Below are positions 55,071-63,683 of a DNA stretch of 64,000 bases, piece by piece. This DNA is from Flavobacterium urocaniciphilum (GTDB lineage Bacteria > Bacteroidota > Bacteroidia > Flavobacteriales > Flavobacteriaceae): the NCBI RefSeq assembly GCF_900110615.1, contig NZ_FOEI01000005.1:62001-126000 (forward strand). The letters run 5' to 3'. The notes beneath the pieces were generated by a model. That model saw only the letters and a list, made by a program, of their open reading frames with translations. It made no database searches and had not been told where the DNA came from. A program made the position numbers and the translations under genes. Every line of letters starts with the position of its first letter. Position 1 is the first letter of the stretch.

Positions 55071-55334
55071 TAAATTATTGAATACAATAAAATTTATCAA
55101 TAGATTATGATTGAATATTTTAATATAAAACTTATTCTGACTTATTTGTTGTTAAAAAATATTATTGATACTTAAAATAGAAAAAAGAATTTTGTGTGAT
55201 ACTCAATACAGTCCCGAAGTATACGTAGAAAAAACGTTCAAGGATTTAGTATTTATTAATTCGATCCTTCGACTAGTTCAGGACAGGCTTGCTCAGAGTA
55301 ACAAGGTTCTACATATATGACTTATATTTTTTAC
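55071..55334. other. AT-rich gap with a short dispersed repeat
   Basis: No gene or clear terminator is seen between the ARH and SpoU-type genes. A degenerate CCTTCGACTAGTTCAGGACA repeat lies near 55265. Confidence 0.5.
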
Positions 55335-55793
55335 TTAACTCCTACGTTTATTCAAACTTCTATCATACAACACGATACTACCCGCAACCGAAACATTTAG
55401 GCTTTTTTCGGTATTGAATTTGACTAAGCTGTGGCATTTTTCCATGGCTTTTTTGGTAAGTCCGTGGTCTTCGGCGCCTAATAAATACACGCAACGTTGT
55501 GGGTGGTGAAAAGTTTCTAAATCGGTAGCGGAATCGTCTAGCTCCACTCCTACTAATCTGGCTCCTTTAGGTAGGTTTTCGTAGAAGGCTTCAAAGGTAT
55601 CGTAATGAAAATACGGTATTGCTTTTACTGCATTATGGGTGTCGCAAGCTTGTTTGGCGTATCGTTTTCCAATAGTAAAAATAAAACTGGCTCCAAAGTT
55701 TTGTGCGGAACGCCATAACATTCCTAGGTTTTCTGGGGTTTTACCGTTTTGTATGCCGATTCCGAAGAATTCGTTTATAAAGTTGTCGTTCAT
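55335..55793 (-). CDS. SpoU-family RNA 2'-O-methyltransferase
   Basis: This 152-residue protein has the SPOUT trefoil-knot motifs: NGKTPENLGMLWRSAQNFGA, RCVYLLGAEDHGL and SLNVSVAGSIVLYDR. At this length it is a compact TrmL/TrmH-type enzyme, probably methylating a tRNA or rRNA ribose. The substrate cannot be read from sequence. It lies outside the defence island in the opposite orientation and marks the return to core genome. Confidence 0.9.
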   Translation of the reverse strand: MNDNFINEFFGIGIQNGKTPENLGMLWRSAQNFGASFIFTIGKRYAKQACDTHNAVKAIPYFHYDTFEAFYENLPKGARLVGVELDDSATDLETFHHPQRCVYLLGAEDHGLTKKAMEKCHSLVKFNTEKSLNVSVAGSIVLYDRSLNKRRS

Positions 55794-55820
55794 AGTGCGA
55801 AATTACGAAAAGTAATTTTT

Positions 55821-56105
55821 ATTTTCTTTTGTCTTGATACAAACCTTTAGGTTCAACGAATTTAAATGGGCTTATACAACAAATTAAAAGAGACGCTTTG
55901 CAGCGTGACAAACGGTGTGGTTAGATTTTTTTATTATTTTTTTTTCTTTTGTCTTGATACAAACCTTTAGGTTCAACGAACACAAATAAAAAATATTAAA
56001 TTGTGAGTTAAAAGAAACAAAAGATCAAGTCATTAGATATTAAAATAGTAAAAGCTTCTTTTATTTGTTTTTCTTTTGTCTTGATACAAAAGAAACAAAA
56101 GATCA
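55821..56105. repeat. Three copies of a CTTTTGTCTTGATAC repeat
   Basis: A 40-base unit ending GGTTCAACGAA occurs at 55821-55860 and 55941-55980, exactly 120 bases apart. A third copy begins near 56069 but switches to AAAGAAACAAAAGATCAAGT, which also occurs near 56013. The unit contains partly complementary halves and could form a hairpin. No coding potential in the 774-base gap. Confidence 0.6.
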
Positions 56106-56344
56106 AGTCTTAGAATCTTCAACGGTCAAATTATTCCTCGAATGCTAAAATAAAATAACTCGGCAAGCCTCAAACAGATTTTATTTTTACGCATTTTTCG
56201 TCGATTTGACGTCGTTTCCAGATTCTTAGGACGAGGTTTTCATAAGGGGAATTCGATTTACGATTTACGATTTACGATTTTGGATTTACACTTCGACTCC
56301 AGAAGTTTCGGGACAGAGTGACAAATGATATGAAATAGGATTGT

Positions 56345-56533
56345 GTGAGATGCTTGACAGTTCCGAAGCTTCGGGAGACAAATTGAACGTTCAACTTATG
56401 TGAACTATTTTAAGCGAAGCGACTCTATTTACAACGCTTAAAAAACTATGTGCCTATGTGGTTAGATTACTTTACTTCGACAAGCTCAGCACAGGCTATT
56501 CGTAATGACATGACTTATATGACTTATATGCTT
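56345..56533 (-). repeat. Dispersed extragenic repeat, inverted copy
   Basis: Reverse-complement copy of the family at 28051-28266. It carries CTATGTGCCTATGTGGTT, TTACTTCGACAAGCTCAGCA and GACATGACTTATATGACTTA in reverse order. It ends 35 bases before the Fnr-like gene's stop. Confidence 0.72.
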
Positions 56534-56567
56534 TAAAAATTCCAAATTCCAAATTCCAAATTCCAAC

Positions 56568-57245
56568 TTACACCATTCTCTGTAATTCCTTTTTGTTGGT
56601 GATGGAAATCTTTTTTCCTTGTAGGGTAATCCAGCCTTCTTTGTTGAATTCGGATAGTAATCGGATGCAGCTTTCTGTAGCGGTTCCTATCATACCGGCA
56701 ATTTCTTCGCGCGATAATTGGAGTTTTAAACTTCCGTCTGGTAGTACGCCGAAATCGTTTTCTAATTTCAATAAGGTTTCTGCAAGGCGTTGTTTAACGG
56801 TTTTTTGAGCCAAATTTACCATTCCGTCATCGGCATCTTTTAAATCGCCACAAACCGAACGCATCATGTTTAAAGAAAACTGATTGTTCTCGTTGAAGAA
56901 CTTTAAGATTTCTTGTTTGGGTATGAAACATACTTGCATGTCTTCTACCGCCACTGCACTTAAATTGGTAGTTTCGTCACTAATTAAGGAACGTTGCCCT
57001 AACAATTCGCCTTTTTTAACCAGTTTTACAATTTGGTCTTTTCCATTATCGCTTAACTTCGATAATTTACAAACTCCGGTTTTTATACAGTAAATGCCGT
57101 TTAATAAATCTCCTTCGTCAAAAATGGTTTCTCCTTTTTTAACGGTATAAGAAGATTTACAATCTGCCATTCTTAATAATTCTTCTTTATTAAGGGCTTT
57201 AAGAGCACTAAACTCTCTTACTATACATTGTTCGCATTTACTCAT
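56568..57245 (-). CDS. Crp/Fnr-family transcription regulator
   Basis: This 225-residue protein has a cyclic-nucleotide-type sensor domain (about 25-145) and a C-terminal winged helix (LSREEIAGMIGTATESCIRL). The N-terminus MSKCEQC and C29 place cysteines where Fnr-type proteins hold an iron-sulfur cluster, but the spacing differs from E. coli FNR. It is divergent from ccoI and close to the ccoSNOQP genes, so it probably controls microaerobic respiration. A palindrome between its predicted -33 and -7 boxes suggests self-repression. Confidence 0.88.
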   Translation of the reverse strand: MSKCEQCIVREFSALKALNKEELLRMADCKSSYTVKKGETIFDEGDLLNGIYCIKTGVCKLSKLSDNGKDQIVKLVKKGELLGQRSLISDETTNLSAVAVEDMQVCFIPKQEILKFFNENNQFSLNMMRSVCGDLKDADDGMVNLAQKTVKQRLAETLLKLENDFGVLPDGSLKLQLSREEIAGMIGTATESCIRLLSEFNKEGWITLQGKKISITNKKELQRMV

Positions 57246-57274
57246 GGTTTACCGTATAAAAATGGTTGTGTTTG

Positions 57275-57334
57275 CAAAAATACGAATAGTATGATAATTA
57301 TCATATTTTTCTTTTAGGCAAAATTTGACCTTTG
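57275..57334. promoter_or_regulatory. Divergent regulator/ccoI promoter region with Fnr-like palindrome
   Basis: ATGATAATTATCAT (57291-57304) is a perfect palindrome containing TGAT-N4-ATCA, the Fnr-type core. Its centre lies 29.5 bases before GACCTTTG (57327-57334), a 7/8 -7 element for ccoI. On the minus strand TATTTTTG (57282-57275) is the exact -7 element of the regulator gene, with the palindrome between its boxes. Confidence 0.65.
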
Positions 57335-57345
57335 TTGAAGGTAAA

Positions 57346-59745
57346 ATGAGCATTATTATGGACAATAAAAATTGTTTTCATTGTGGTAAGGAATATACTG
57401 CAAAGGAAGAGATACAATTTGACGAAAAATCATTCTGTTGTGTAGGATGTCAGACAGTTTATGAGATTTTTAGTCGAAATGATTTAACGTGTTACTACGA
57501 TTTTCAATCGGCTCCAGGAGCTACTCCGCAAGAAATTAAAGGTAAATATGATTTTTTAGATGATGAAAAAATTCTATCCAAATTATTGGAATTTCAAGAA
57601 AATAACACACATATTGTTTCCTTATACATACCACATATTCACTGTAGTTCGTGTATTTGGATTTTGGAAAATTTACAAAAGCTTCAAAAAGGTATCAGTA
57701 CCTCGCAAGTAAATTTTACGCAAAAGAAAGTTAGAATTACGTACAATTCGGAGATTACTTCGCTAAAGGAAATTGTATATCTAATTTCTTCTATTGGTTA
57801 TGAGCCTTACATTAGTTTAGAAAACTATGAAACGGGTAAAAAAGTAGTCGACAGAAGTTTAATTTATAAACTAGGTATTGCCTTTTTCTGTTTTGGAAAC
57901 ATTATGTTATTATCGTTTCCCGAATATTTTGAAGTGGATGAATTTTGGATAGAGAAATACAAGCCGTTCTTCCGTTGGCTGATTTTCTTCTTATCGTTAC
58001 CTTCTTTTTTCTACTCGGCTAGTGGTTATTATGTTTCAGCTTATAAAAGCATCAAATCGAAAATGCTAAACATTGATATTCCTATTGCTTTAGGGATTAT
58101 TGTAATGTTTGTACGAAGTGTGATTGATATAGTTTTCGATTTCGGACAAGGCTTTTTTGATAGTTTAACGGGATTGGTGTTTTTTATGTTGCTTGGAAAG
58201 TTATTCCAACAAAAAACGTATGATTTCTTGTCTTTTGAACGCGATTATAAGTCGTATTTCCCTATTGCAGTGACTAAAATTAATCCGAACGGACAAGAAG
58301 AACCGTGTCAGATTTATAAGATTGAAAAAGGCGACCGATTACTGATTAGAAACCAAGAATTAATTCCGGTTGATGGTATTCTGATTTCGCCAAAAACGTC
58401 GTTAGATTATAGTTTCGTAACGGGTGAAGCGGTTCCTATTGAAAAAAAATCGGGCGATAAGGTCTTTGCCGGAGGAAAACAAATAGGTGGTGTCATAGAA
58501 ATGGAAGTATTGTTTTCGGTTTCTCAAAGTTACTTAACGCAATTGTGGAGTAATGATGTTTTTCAGAAGAAAGTAGATCAAAAACATAAATCGATTACCG
58601 ATATGATGAGTCAGTACTTCACTCCTGCTCTATTATTATTGGCTTTTGGCTCGCTTATTTTCTGGTTGTTTATTAATGCGTATATGGCTTTTAATGTATT
58701 TACGGCAGTATTAATTGTGGCTTGTCCGTGTGCGTTAGCCTTAACTGCTCCTTTTACGTTAGGAAATGTGTTGCGTATTATGGGAAATAATAAATTGTAT
58801 TTGAAAAATGCCCAGGTTATTGAGCAAATGGCAAAAGTAGATACGATTGTTTTTGATAAAACGGGTACGATTACTTCTTCTTTAAAATCGAATATTGAAT
58901 TTATTGGTGATGATTTGTTAGATGATGAGGTGATGAGAATTAAAAGCATCATCCGAAACTCTAATCACCCTTTGAGCAGAAAACTTTATGATTTTTTACC
59001 GGAATCTTCCTTAACCGAAGTATTTCATTACGAAGAGATCATTGGTAAAGGAATGATTGCTACAATTGGTAAGGATACTTTTAAAATTGGTTCGTTAGCG
59101 TTATTGGATAAACCTGAAGGTTCTGAAGAAAACAAAACGACTAAGGTACATGTTGAAATGAATTCGGTTTATAAAGGATATTTTGAATTTAATCATCAAT
59201 ACCGTGAAGGATTGCATGAATTGTTTCAGCAGCTGCATTCGAATCAATATGAAACAATAATCCTTTCGGGTGATAATGATGGGGAAAAAGAATATTTGAA
59301 AAGCATTTTGCCTAAAAACACAAACTTAATTTTTAATCAGAAACCCGAACAAAAGCTTCAATTTATTGAACGTTTACAGAAACAAGGTAAAAATGTAATG
59401 ATGGTGGGCGATGGTTTAAATGATGCTGGAGCTTTGGCGCAAAGTAATATTGGTATTGCCATTTCTGAAAATGTAAATGTGTTTTCGCCTGCGTGTGATG
59501 GGATTATGGATGCTACTCAATTTCAAAAGCTGTTTCATTTCATTCACTACTCGAAAAATGCGATGAAAATTATTTACATGAGTTTTGGATTATCCTTATT
59601 GTATAACGCAGTTGGATTGGCTTTTGCTTTAACGGGTAAGCTTTCTCCTCTATTTGCTGCGATTATTATGCCGATGAGTGCCATTACGATTGTGAGTTTT
59701 GTTACTGTTTTGAGTAAGGTTTATGGGAAGAAGGTTAGGATTTAG
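57346..59745 (+). CDS. ccoI: Copper-type P-ATPase CcoI for cbb3 oxidase assembly
   Basis: This 799-residue P1B-type ATPase has an N-terminal cysteine-rich metal site (CFHCG, CCVGCQ) and an HMA-like domain with HCSSCIWILE. It has eight membrane helices, the channel motif CPCAL, phosphorylation site DKTGT, and hinge GDGLND. The CcoI/FixI group delivers copper to cytochrome cbb3. I chose ATG 57346; a nearby ATG at 57358 is also possible, and upstream codons start from TTG. It is divergent from the Fnr-like regulator. Confidence 0.93.
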   Translation: MSIIMDNKNCFHCGKEYTAKEEIQFDEKSFCCVGCQTVYEIFSRNDLTCYYDFQSAPGATPQEIKGKYDFLDDEKILSKLLEFQENNTHIVSLYIPHIHCSSCIWILENLQKLQKGISTSQVNFTQKKVRITYNSEITSLKEIVYLISSIGYEPYISLENYETGKKVVDRSLIYKLGIAFFCFGNIMLLSFPEYFEVDEFWIEKYKPFFRWLIFFLSLPSFFYSASGYYVSAYKSIKSKMLNIDIPIALGIIVMFVRSVIDIVFDFGQGFFDSLTGLVFFMLLGKLFQQKTYDFLSFERDYKSYFPIAVTKINPNGQEEPCQIYKIEKGDRLLIRNQELIPVDGILISPKTSLDYSFVTGEAVPIEKKSGDKVFAGGKQIGGVIEMEVLFSVSQSYLTQLWSNDVFQKKVDQKHKSITDMMSQYFTPALLLLAFGSLIFWLFINAYMAFNVFTAVLIVACPCALALTAPFTLGNVLRIMGNNKLYLKNAQVIEQMAKVDTIVFDKTGTITSSLKSNIEFIGDDLLDDEVMRIKSIIRNSNHPLSRKLYDFLPESSLTEVFHYEEIIGKGMIATIGKDTFKIGSLALLDKPEGSEENKTTKVHVEMNSVYKGYFEFNHQYREGLHELFQQLHSNQYETIILSGDNDGEKEYLKSILPKNTNLIFNQKPEQKLQFIERLQKQGKNVMMVGDGLNDAGALAQSNIGIAISENVNVFSPACDGIMDATQFQKLFHFIHYSKNAMKIIYMSFGLSLLYNAVGLAFALTGKLSPLFAAIIMPMSAITIVSFVTVLSKVYGKKVRI

Positions 59746-59756
59746 GTGCTGAGGGT

Positions 59757-59813
59757 TTGTTGTTTTGGTTTATTGTTAATTGTTGGTGGTTGATTGTTGG
59801 TGGTTGATTGTTA
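59757..59813. repeat. T/G low-complexity tract
   Basis: GGTTTATTG, TTGTTGGTGG and TTGATTGTTGG units as in the tracts near 31.4 and 33.0 kb, directly after the ccoI stop. Confidence 0.6.
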
Positions 59814-59844
59814 TGTGTCATAATTAAAAAATCATAATCGTAAA

Positions 59845-59968
59845 ACACCCCTAAAGTCCCCTCAAGGGGACAATCCATCTAAGTGAATTTTGTATAAATA
59901 AGAAAAATTCTATTTTAAAATGAAAGTTGATAGTTGGTATTGTCCCCTTGAGGGGACTTTAGGGGTGT
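59845..59968. repeat. Perfect 30-bp inverted repeat element
   Basis: Two 30-base arms (59845-59874 and 59939-59968) are exact reverse complements. Each holds an inner palindrome, GTCCCCT-CA-AGGGGAC. The 64-base spacer is AT-rich. It may act as a terminator for ccoI or be a MITE-like insertion. Confidence 0.7.
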
Positions 59969-60092
59969 AAAAAAAGTGTTGAGATGTAGTTCTCGATACA
60001 TTCCAATTCATGCTTCATTGGAACACTCGAACTGACGAATAATAATTAAATCTCAAATCAAAAATCGTAAATCGTAAATAAAAATCCAATAC

Positions 60093-60136
60093 ATGACAAA
60101 TGTCATATTTATTCCAACAGCACTAATCTAATTTTG
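60093..60136 (+). promoter_or_regulatory. ccoS promoter with Fnr-like palindrome
   Basis: ATGACAAATGTCAT (60093-60106) is a 6+2+6 dyad of the TGAC-N4-GTCA type. Its centre is 29.5 bases before the exact -7 element TAATTTTG (60129-60136), the same spacing as at ccoI, and would lie near -41 from the start of transcription. Confidence 0.65.
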
Positions 60137-60154
60137 TTTAAAACTTATAGAGGT

Positions 60155-60325
60155 ATGGGTATTATCTATTTTCTTATAACCATTAGCATATTAATTGCCA
60201 TTGTGTTTCTAATCACATTTATTTTGGCGGTAAAAAACGGACAGTTTGATGACGATTATACGCCATCAGTACGTATGCTATTCGACGATGAATTAAAAAA
60301 AACTAAATCAAATCTAAATAAATAA
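60155..60325 (+). CDS. ccoS: Cbb3 oxidase assembly protein CcoS
   Basis: This 56-residue protein has one membrane helix (MGIIYFLITISILIAIVFLI continuing for a few residues) and an acidic tail with GQFDDDYTPSVRMLFDDE, the CcoS pattern. It is needed for mature cbb3 oxidase. The ATG at 60155 is used because the upstream codons begin with TTG and overlap the -7 element. The ccoNO gene starts nine bases downstream. Confidence 0.92.
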   Translation: MGIIYFLITISILIAIVFLITFILAVKNGQFDDDYTPSVRMLFDDELKKTKSNLNK

Positions 60326-60334
60326 TCAATAATT

Positions 60335-62512
60335 ATGGAAATGCAACAATTTCGTTATGATAATAAAATCGTTCGTAATTTTATTTATGCCTCACTGCTG
60401 TTTGGAGTGGTAGGAATGTTGGTAGGATTACTGGTAGCGTTCTTTTATCTTTTTCCAAATTTAACTGACGGAATTTCGTGGTTAAGTTATGGAAGACTTA
60501 GACCTTTACACACAAATGCTGTAATTTTTGCTTTCGTTGGAAATGCCGTTTTTGCAGGTGTGTACTATTCGTTACAACGTTTACTTAAAGCCAGAATGTA
60601 TAGCGACTTTTTAAGTCAGGTTAACTTCTGGGGATGGCAACTTATTATTGTGGGTGCTGCCATTACTTTACCAATGGGTATTACAACTTCTAAAGAATAC
60701 GCCGAATTAGAATGGCCTTTTGATATTGCAATTGCCTTAATTTGGGTAGCTTTTGGTATCAACATGATTGGAACCATTATTAAACGAAGAGAACGTCATA
60801 TTTATGTGGCTATTTGGTTTTACATTGCGACATTCGTTGCTGTTGCTTTATTACATATTGTAAATAGTATTGCTATTCCGGTTTCTTTAACTAAATCTTA
60901 TGCGGTATATGCTGGAGTTCAAGATGCTTTAGTGCAATGGTGGTACGGACATAATGCTGTTGCGTTTTTCTTAACGACTCCTTTCTTAGGATTGATGTAT
61001 TATTTCTTACCAAAAGCTGCTAATCGCCCGGTTTATTCTTATAGATTATCTATCATTCACTTTTGGTCGTTAATTTTCTTATACATCTGGGCTGGACCTC
61101 ATCACTTATTATACTCAACTTTACCCGATTGGGCTCAAAACTTAGGTGTTGTTTTCTCAATCATGCTTATTGCGCCATCTTGGGGAGGTATGATTAATGG
61201 ATTATTAACATTAAGAGGTGCTTGGGATAAAGTAAGAACCGATGCGGTTTTAAAATTCTTCGTAGTTGGTGTTACCGGTTATGGTATGGCCACTTTTGAA
61301 GGTCCGATGTTATCATTTAAAAACGTAAATGCTATTGCGCACTTTACTGATTGGATTGTAGCTCACGTTCACGTTGGAGCTTTAGCTTGGAATGGTTTTA
61401 TGACATTCGGTATGATTTATTGGATTATCCCAAGAATTACGAAAACACAATTATATTCTCAAAAATTAGCCAACTTCCATTTCTGGATTGGAACATTAGG
61501 TATCATTTTATATGCTTTACCAATGTATGTTGCTGGATTTGTTCAATCGTTAATGTGGAAACAATTTAACGAAGATGGAACGTTGGTGTACGGACAATTT
61601 ATGGACACTGTTGTTGAAATTATGCCAATGTATGCGATGCGTTCTATTGGAGGTGTTTTATACTTAACAGGAGTTTTAGTTGGTGTGTATAATGTTATTA
61701 AAACCGTAAAAGCAGGTTCTGCAGTAACCGATGAAGAAGCTGAAGCGGCTGCATTGCCATCAATTGCTTCTAGCCGATTAAGAAATGAAAAAGTTCACGC
61801 TTGGTTAGAACGTAAACCAGTTCAATTCACCATTTTAACAGTAGTAGCGGTTTCTATTGGAGGATTAATTCAAATTGTACCGATGTTAATTGTAAAATCG
61901 AATATTGCCACAATTACAAGCGTAAAACCGTATACACCATTAGAATTAGAAGGAAGAGATTTATACATCCGTGAAGGTTGTAACAACTGTCACTCGCAAA
62001 TGGTTCGTCCGTTTAGAAGTGAGGTAAAACGTTACGGTGAATATTCTAAATCGGGTGAATATGTATATGATCATCCACATTTATGGGGTTCTAAAAGAAC
62101 TGGACCCGATTTAATGAGAGTTGGTGGTAAATATCCTCACAGTTGGCACTTTAGTCACATGTGGAATCCACAAGCAACTACAACAGGTTCTATTATGCCT
62201 GCGTATAAATGGATGTTTGATAATAAGAAAATGAAACACGACGACATTCAGAAAAAAATGGCGGTTATGAAAAACTTAGGAGTTCCATATACCGACAAAG
62301 ATATTGCGACTGCTTTTGAAAGCATTGAAAAACAATCTATTGATATTGAAAAAGGATTAGAAACAGATCCGAATTTCTCTAAATCGTATGCCGCAAGTAA
62401 AGAAAAAGCAAAACTAACAGGTGAGAAATTTGTTCAAATGAGAGATCGTGAAATTGTAGCCTTAATTGCTTACTTACAACGTTTAGGAACAGATATTAAA
62501 GTTAAAAAATAA
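60335..62512 (+). CDS. ccoN: Fused CcoN-CcoO subunit of cytochrome cbb3 oxidase
   Basis: This 725-residue protein is a heme-copper oxidase subunit I (about 1-460) fused to the mono-heme subunit CcoO (about 520-725). Subunit I shows histidines in LRPLHTNAVIF, WYGHNAVAFF, AGPHHLLYS and VAHVHVGALAW. The CcoO part has the heme c site CNNCHSQMVRP and a distal methionine in GSIMPAYKWM. Such fusion is typical of Bacteroidota. It reduces oxygen at low concentration in the inner membrane and pumps protons. Confidence 0.96.
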   Translation: MEMQQFRYDNKIVRNFIYASLLFGVVGMLVGLLVAFFYLFPNLTDGISWLSYGRLRPLHTNAVIFAFVGNAVFAGVYYSLQRLLKARMYSDFLSQVNFWGWQLIIVGAAITLPMGITTSKEYAELEWPFDIAIALIWVAFGINMIGTIIKRRERHIYVAIWFYIATFVAVALLHIVNSIAIPVSLTKSYAVYAGVQDALVQWWYGHNAVAFFLTTPFLGLMYYFLPKAANRPVYSYRLSIIHFWSLIFLYIWAGPHHLLYSTLPDWAQNLGVVFSIMLIAPSWGGMINGLLTLRGAWDKVRTDAVLKFFVVGVTGYGMATFEGPMLSFKNVNAIAHFTDWIVAHVHVGALAWNGFMTFGMIYWIIPRITKTQLYSQKLANFHFWIGTLGIILYALPMYVAGFVQSLMWKQFNEDGTLVYGQFMDTVVEIMPMYAMRSIGGVLYLTGVLVGVYNVIKTVKAGSAVTDEEAEAAALPSIASSRLRNEKVHAWLERKPVQFTILTVVAVSIGGLIQIVPMLIVKSNIATITSVKPYTPLELEGRDLYIREGCNNCHSQMVRPFRSEVKRYGEYSKSGEYVYDHPHLWGSKRTGPDLMRVGGKYPHSWHFSHMWNPQATTTGSIMPAYKWMFDNKKMKHDDIQKKMAVMKNLGVPYTDKDIATAFESIEKQSIDIEKGLETDPNFSKSYAASKEKAKLTGEKFVQMRDREIVALIAYLQRLGTDIKVKK

Positions 62513-62516
62513 GCAT

Positions 62517-62687
62517 ATGTTAAAGTTCATCAAACACAATTTGGAAAGTATAAACGGAGTAGAAATATTTCCAATTATATCTCTAGTTCTATTCTTTACC
62601 ATTTTTATTTCTTACATGGTTTACGCTTTGACGTATAGTAAAGAAAAAGTAAAATTTATGAGTGAATTACCCTTTAACGAAAACTAA
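62517..62687 (+). CDS. ccoQ: CcoQ-like small subunit, 56 residues
   Basis: The frame runs from ATG at 62517 to TAA at 62687. The protein begins MLKFIKHNLESINGVEIFP, has one membrane helix (ISLVLFFTIFISYMVYAL) and a short tail ending in MSELPFNEN. Size, topology and place between ccoNO and ccoP fit CcoQ, which stabilises cbb3 oxidase. Starts 4 bases after ccoNO and 12 bases before ccoP. It is easily missed because of its length. Confidence 0.88.
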   Translation: MLKFIKHNLESINGVEIFPIISLVLFFTIFISYMVYALTYSKEKVKFMSELPFNEN

Positions 62688-62699
62688 ATTTTTAAGATT

Positions 62700-63626
62700 A
62701 TGAGAAAATATATTCCAGTTTATATTAGATTTCCTTTTTTCTATTTACTCGTATTTGCATTAACAGAATATTTTATTGATTCTGGAGATCGTCCAGCGTT
62801 TTTAAAATACCCTGTAATTCCTATCGTACATTTGATTTTGATATTCATTTTCATTGCTATTGAACTTATTTTAAATGCGGTTGATAAAGTTACTTACGAA
62901 TTATTAACGGATGAGGCTAAAAAAGAATTCGATATTGAATATGAAAAACCTTTCATGCAATCGGCTTTCTACAAAAAATGGATGCACAAAATTTCCGATT
63001 TGAAACCAATTGAAGAAGAAAAAAATATTGAATTAGATCATGAATATGATGGTATTAAAGAATTAGACAACGGTTTACCACCATGGTTCTCAGGATTGTT
63101 TTATGCTACTATCCTATTTGCTTTAGTGTATTTAGTACGTTTCCATGTTGTGGGTGATTATACTCAAGCGGAAGAATACGTAATTGAAAATACTATTGCA
63201 GAGAAAAAAGTAGAAGAATACAATAAAACGGCACCAGATTTAATGAATGTAGATAAAGTAACTCAACTTACTGATGCTGCAGCTGTTGCACAAGGAAAAG
63301 CTATTTTTGAAACCAACTGTGTATTGTGTCATAAAGCTGATGGTGGTGGTGCTATTGGTCCGAACTTAACCGATGACAATTGGATTAATGGTGGTGGAAT
63401 TAAAAACTTGTTTACTACTATTTCTGAAGGTGGTCGTCCTGGAAAAGGAATGGTTGCTTGGAAAGAAAGCTTAAAGCCAACAGAAATTCAGAAAGTAGCG
63501 AGTTATGTTATGTCGTTACACGGAACAAAGCCTGCTGGCGGAAAAGCTCCTGAAGGTGAAGTATGGACAGAAGCTGGAAGTGATAAACCTGCAGCTGAAA
63601 AGCCTGAATTAATAGCTGAAAAATAA
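62700..63626 (+). CDS. ccoP: Cbb3 oxidase cytochrome c subunit CcoP (single heme)
   Basis: This 308-residue protein has N-terminal helices (FFYLLVFALTEYF and PVIPIVHLILIFIFIAIELI), a third helix near 130-150 and a C-terminal cytochrome c domain with heme site CVLCHK and a methionine in GMVAW. Proteobacterial CcoP carries two hemes c, but here only one CxxCH is present, so this is the mono-heme form. It ends in a Pro/Ala/Glu-rich tail. It transfers electrons to CcoNO from periplasmic carriers. Confidence 0.93.
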   Translation: MRKYIPVYIRFPFFYLLVFALTEYFIDSGDRPAFLKYPVIPIVHLILIFIFIAIELILNAVDKVTYELLTDEAKKEFDIEYEKPFMQSAFYKKWMHKISDLKPIEEEKNIELDHEYDGIKELDNGLPPWFSGLFYATILFALVYLVRFHVVGDYTQAEEYVIENTIAEKKVEEYNKTAPDLMNVDKVTQLTDAAAVAQGKAIFETNCVLCHKADGGGAIGPNLTDDNWINGGGIKNLFTTISEGGRPGKGMVAWKESLKPTEIQKVASYVMSLHGTKPAGGKAPEGEVWTEAGSDKPAAEKPELIAEK

Positions 63627-63683
63627 AAACAATTGGAATGTGAAAACATTCTGAAATATACATCCAACACAACTAAATAAAAG

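Noticed and set aside
59845..59968. Ends of an insertion sequence
   Set aside because: The spacer is only 64 bases and holds no transposase.
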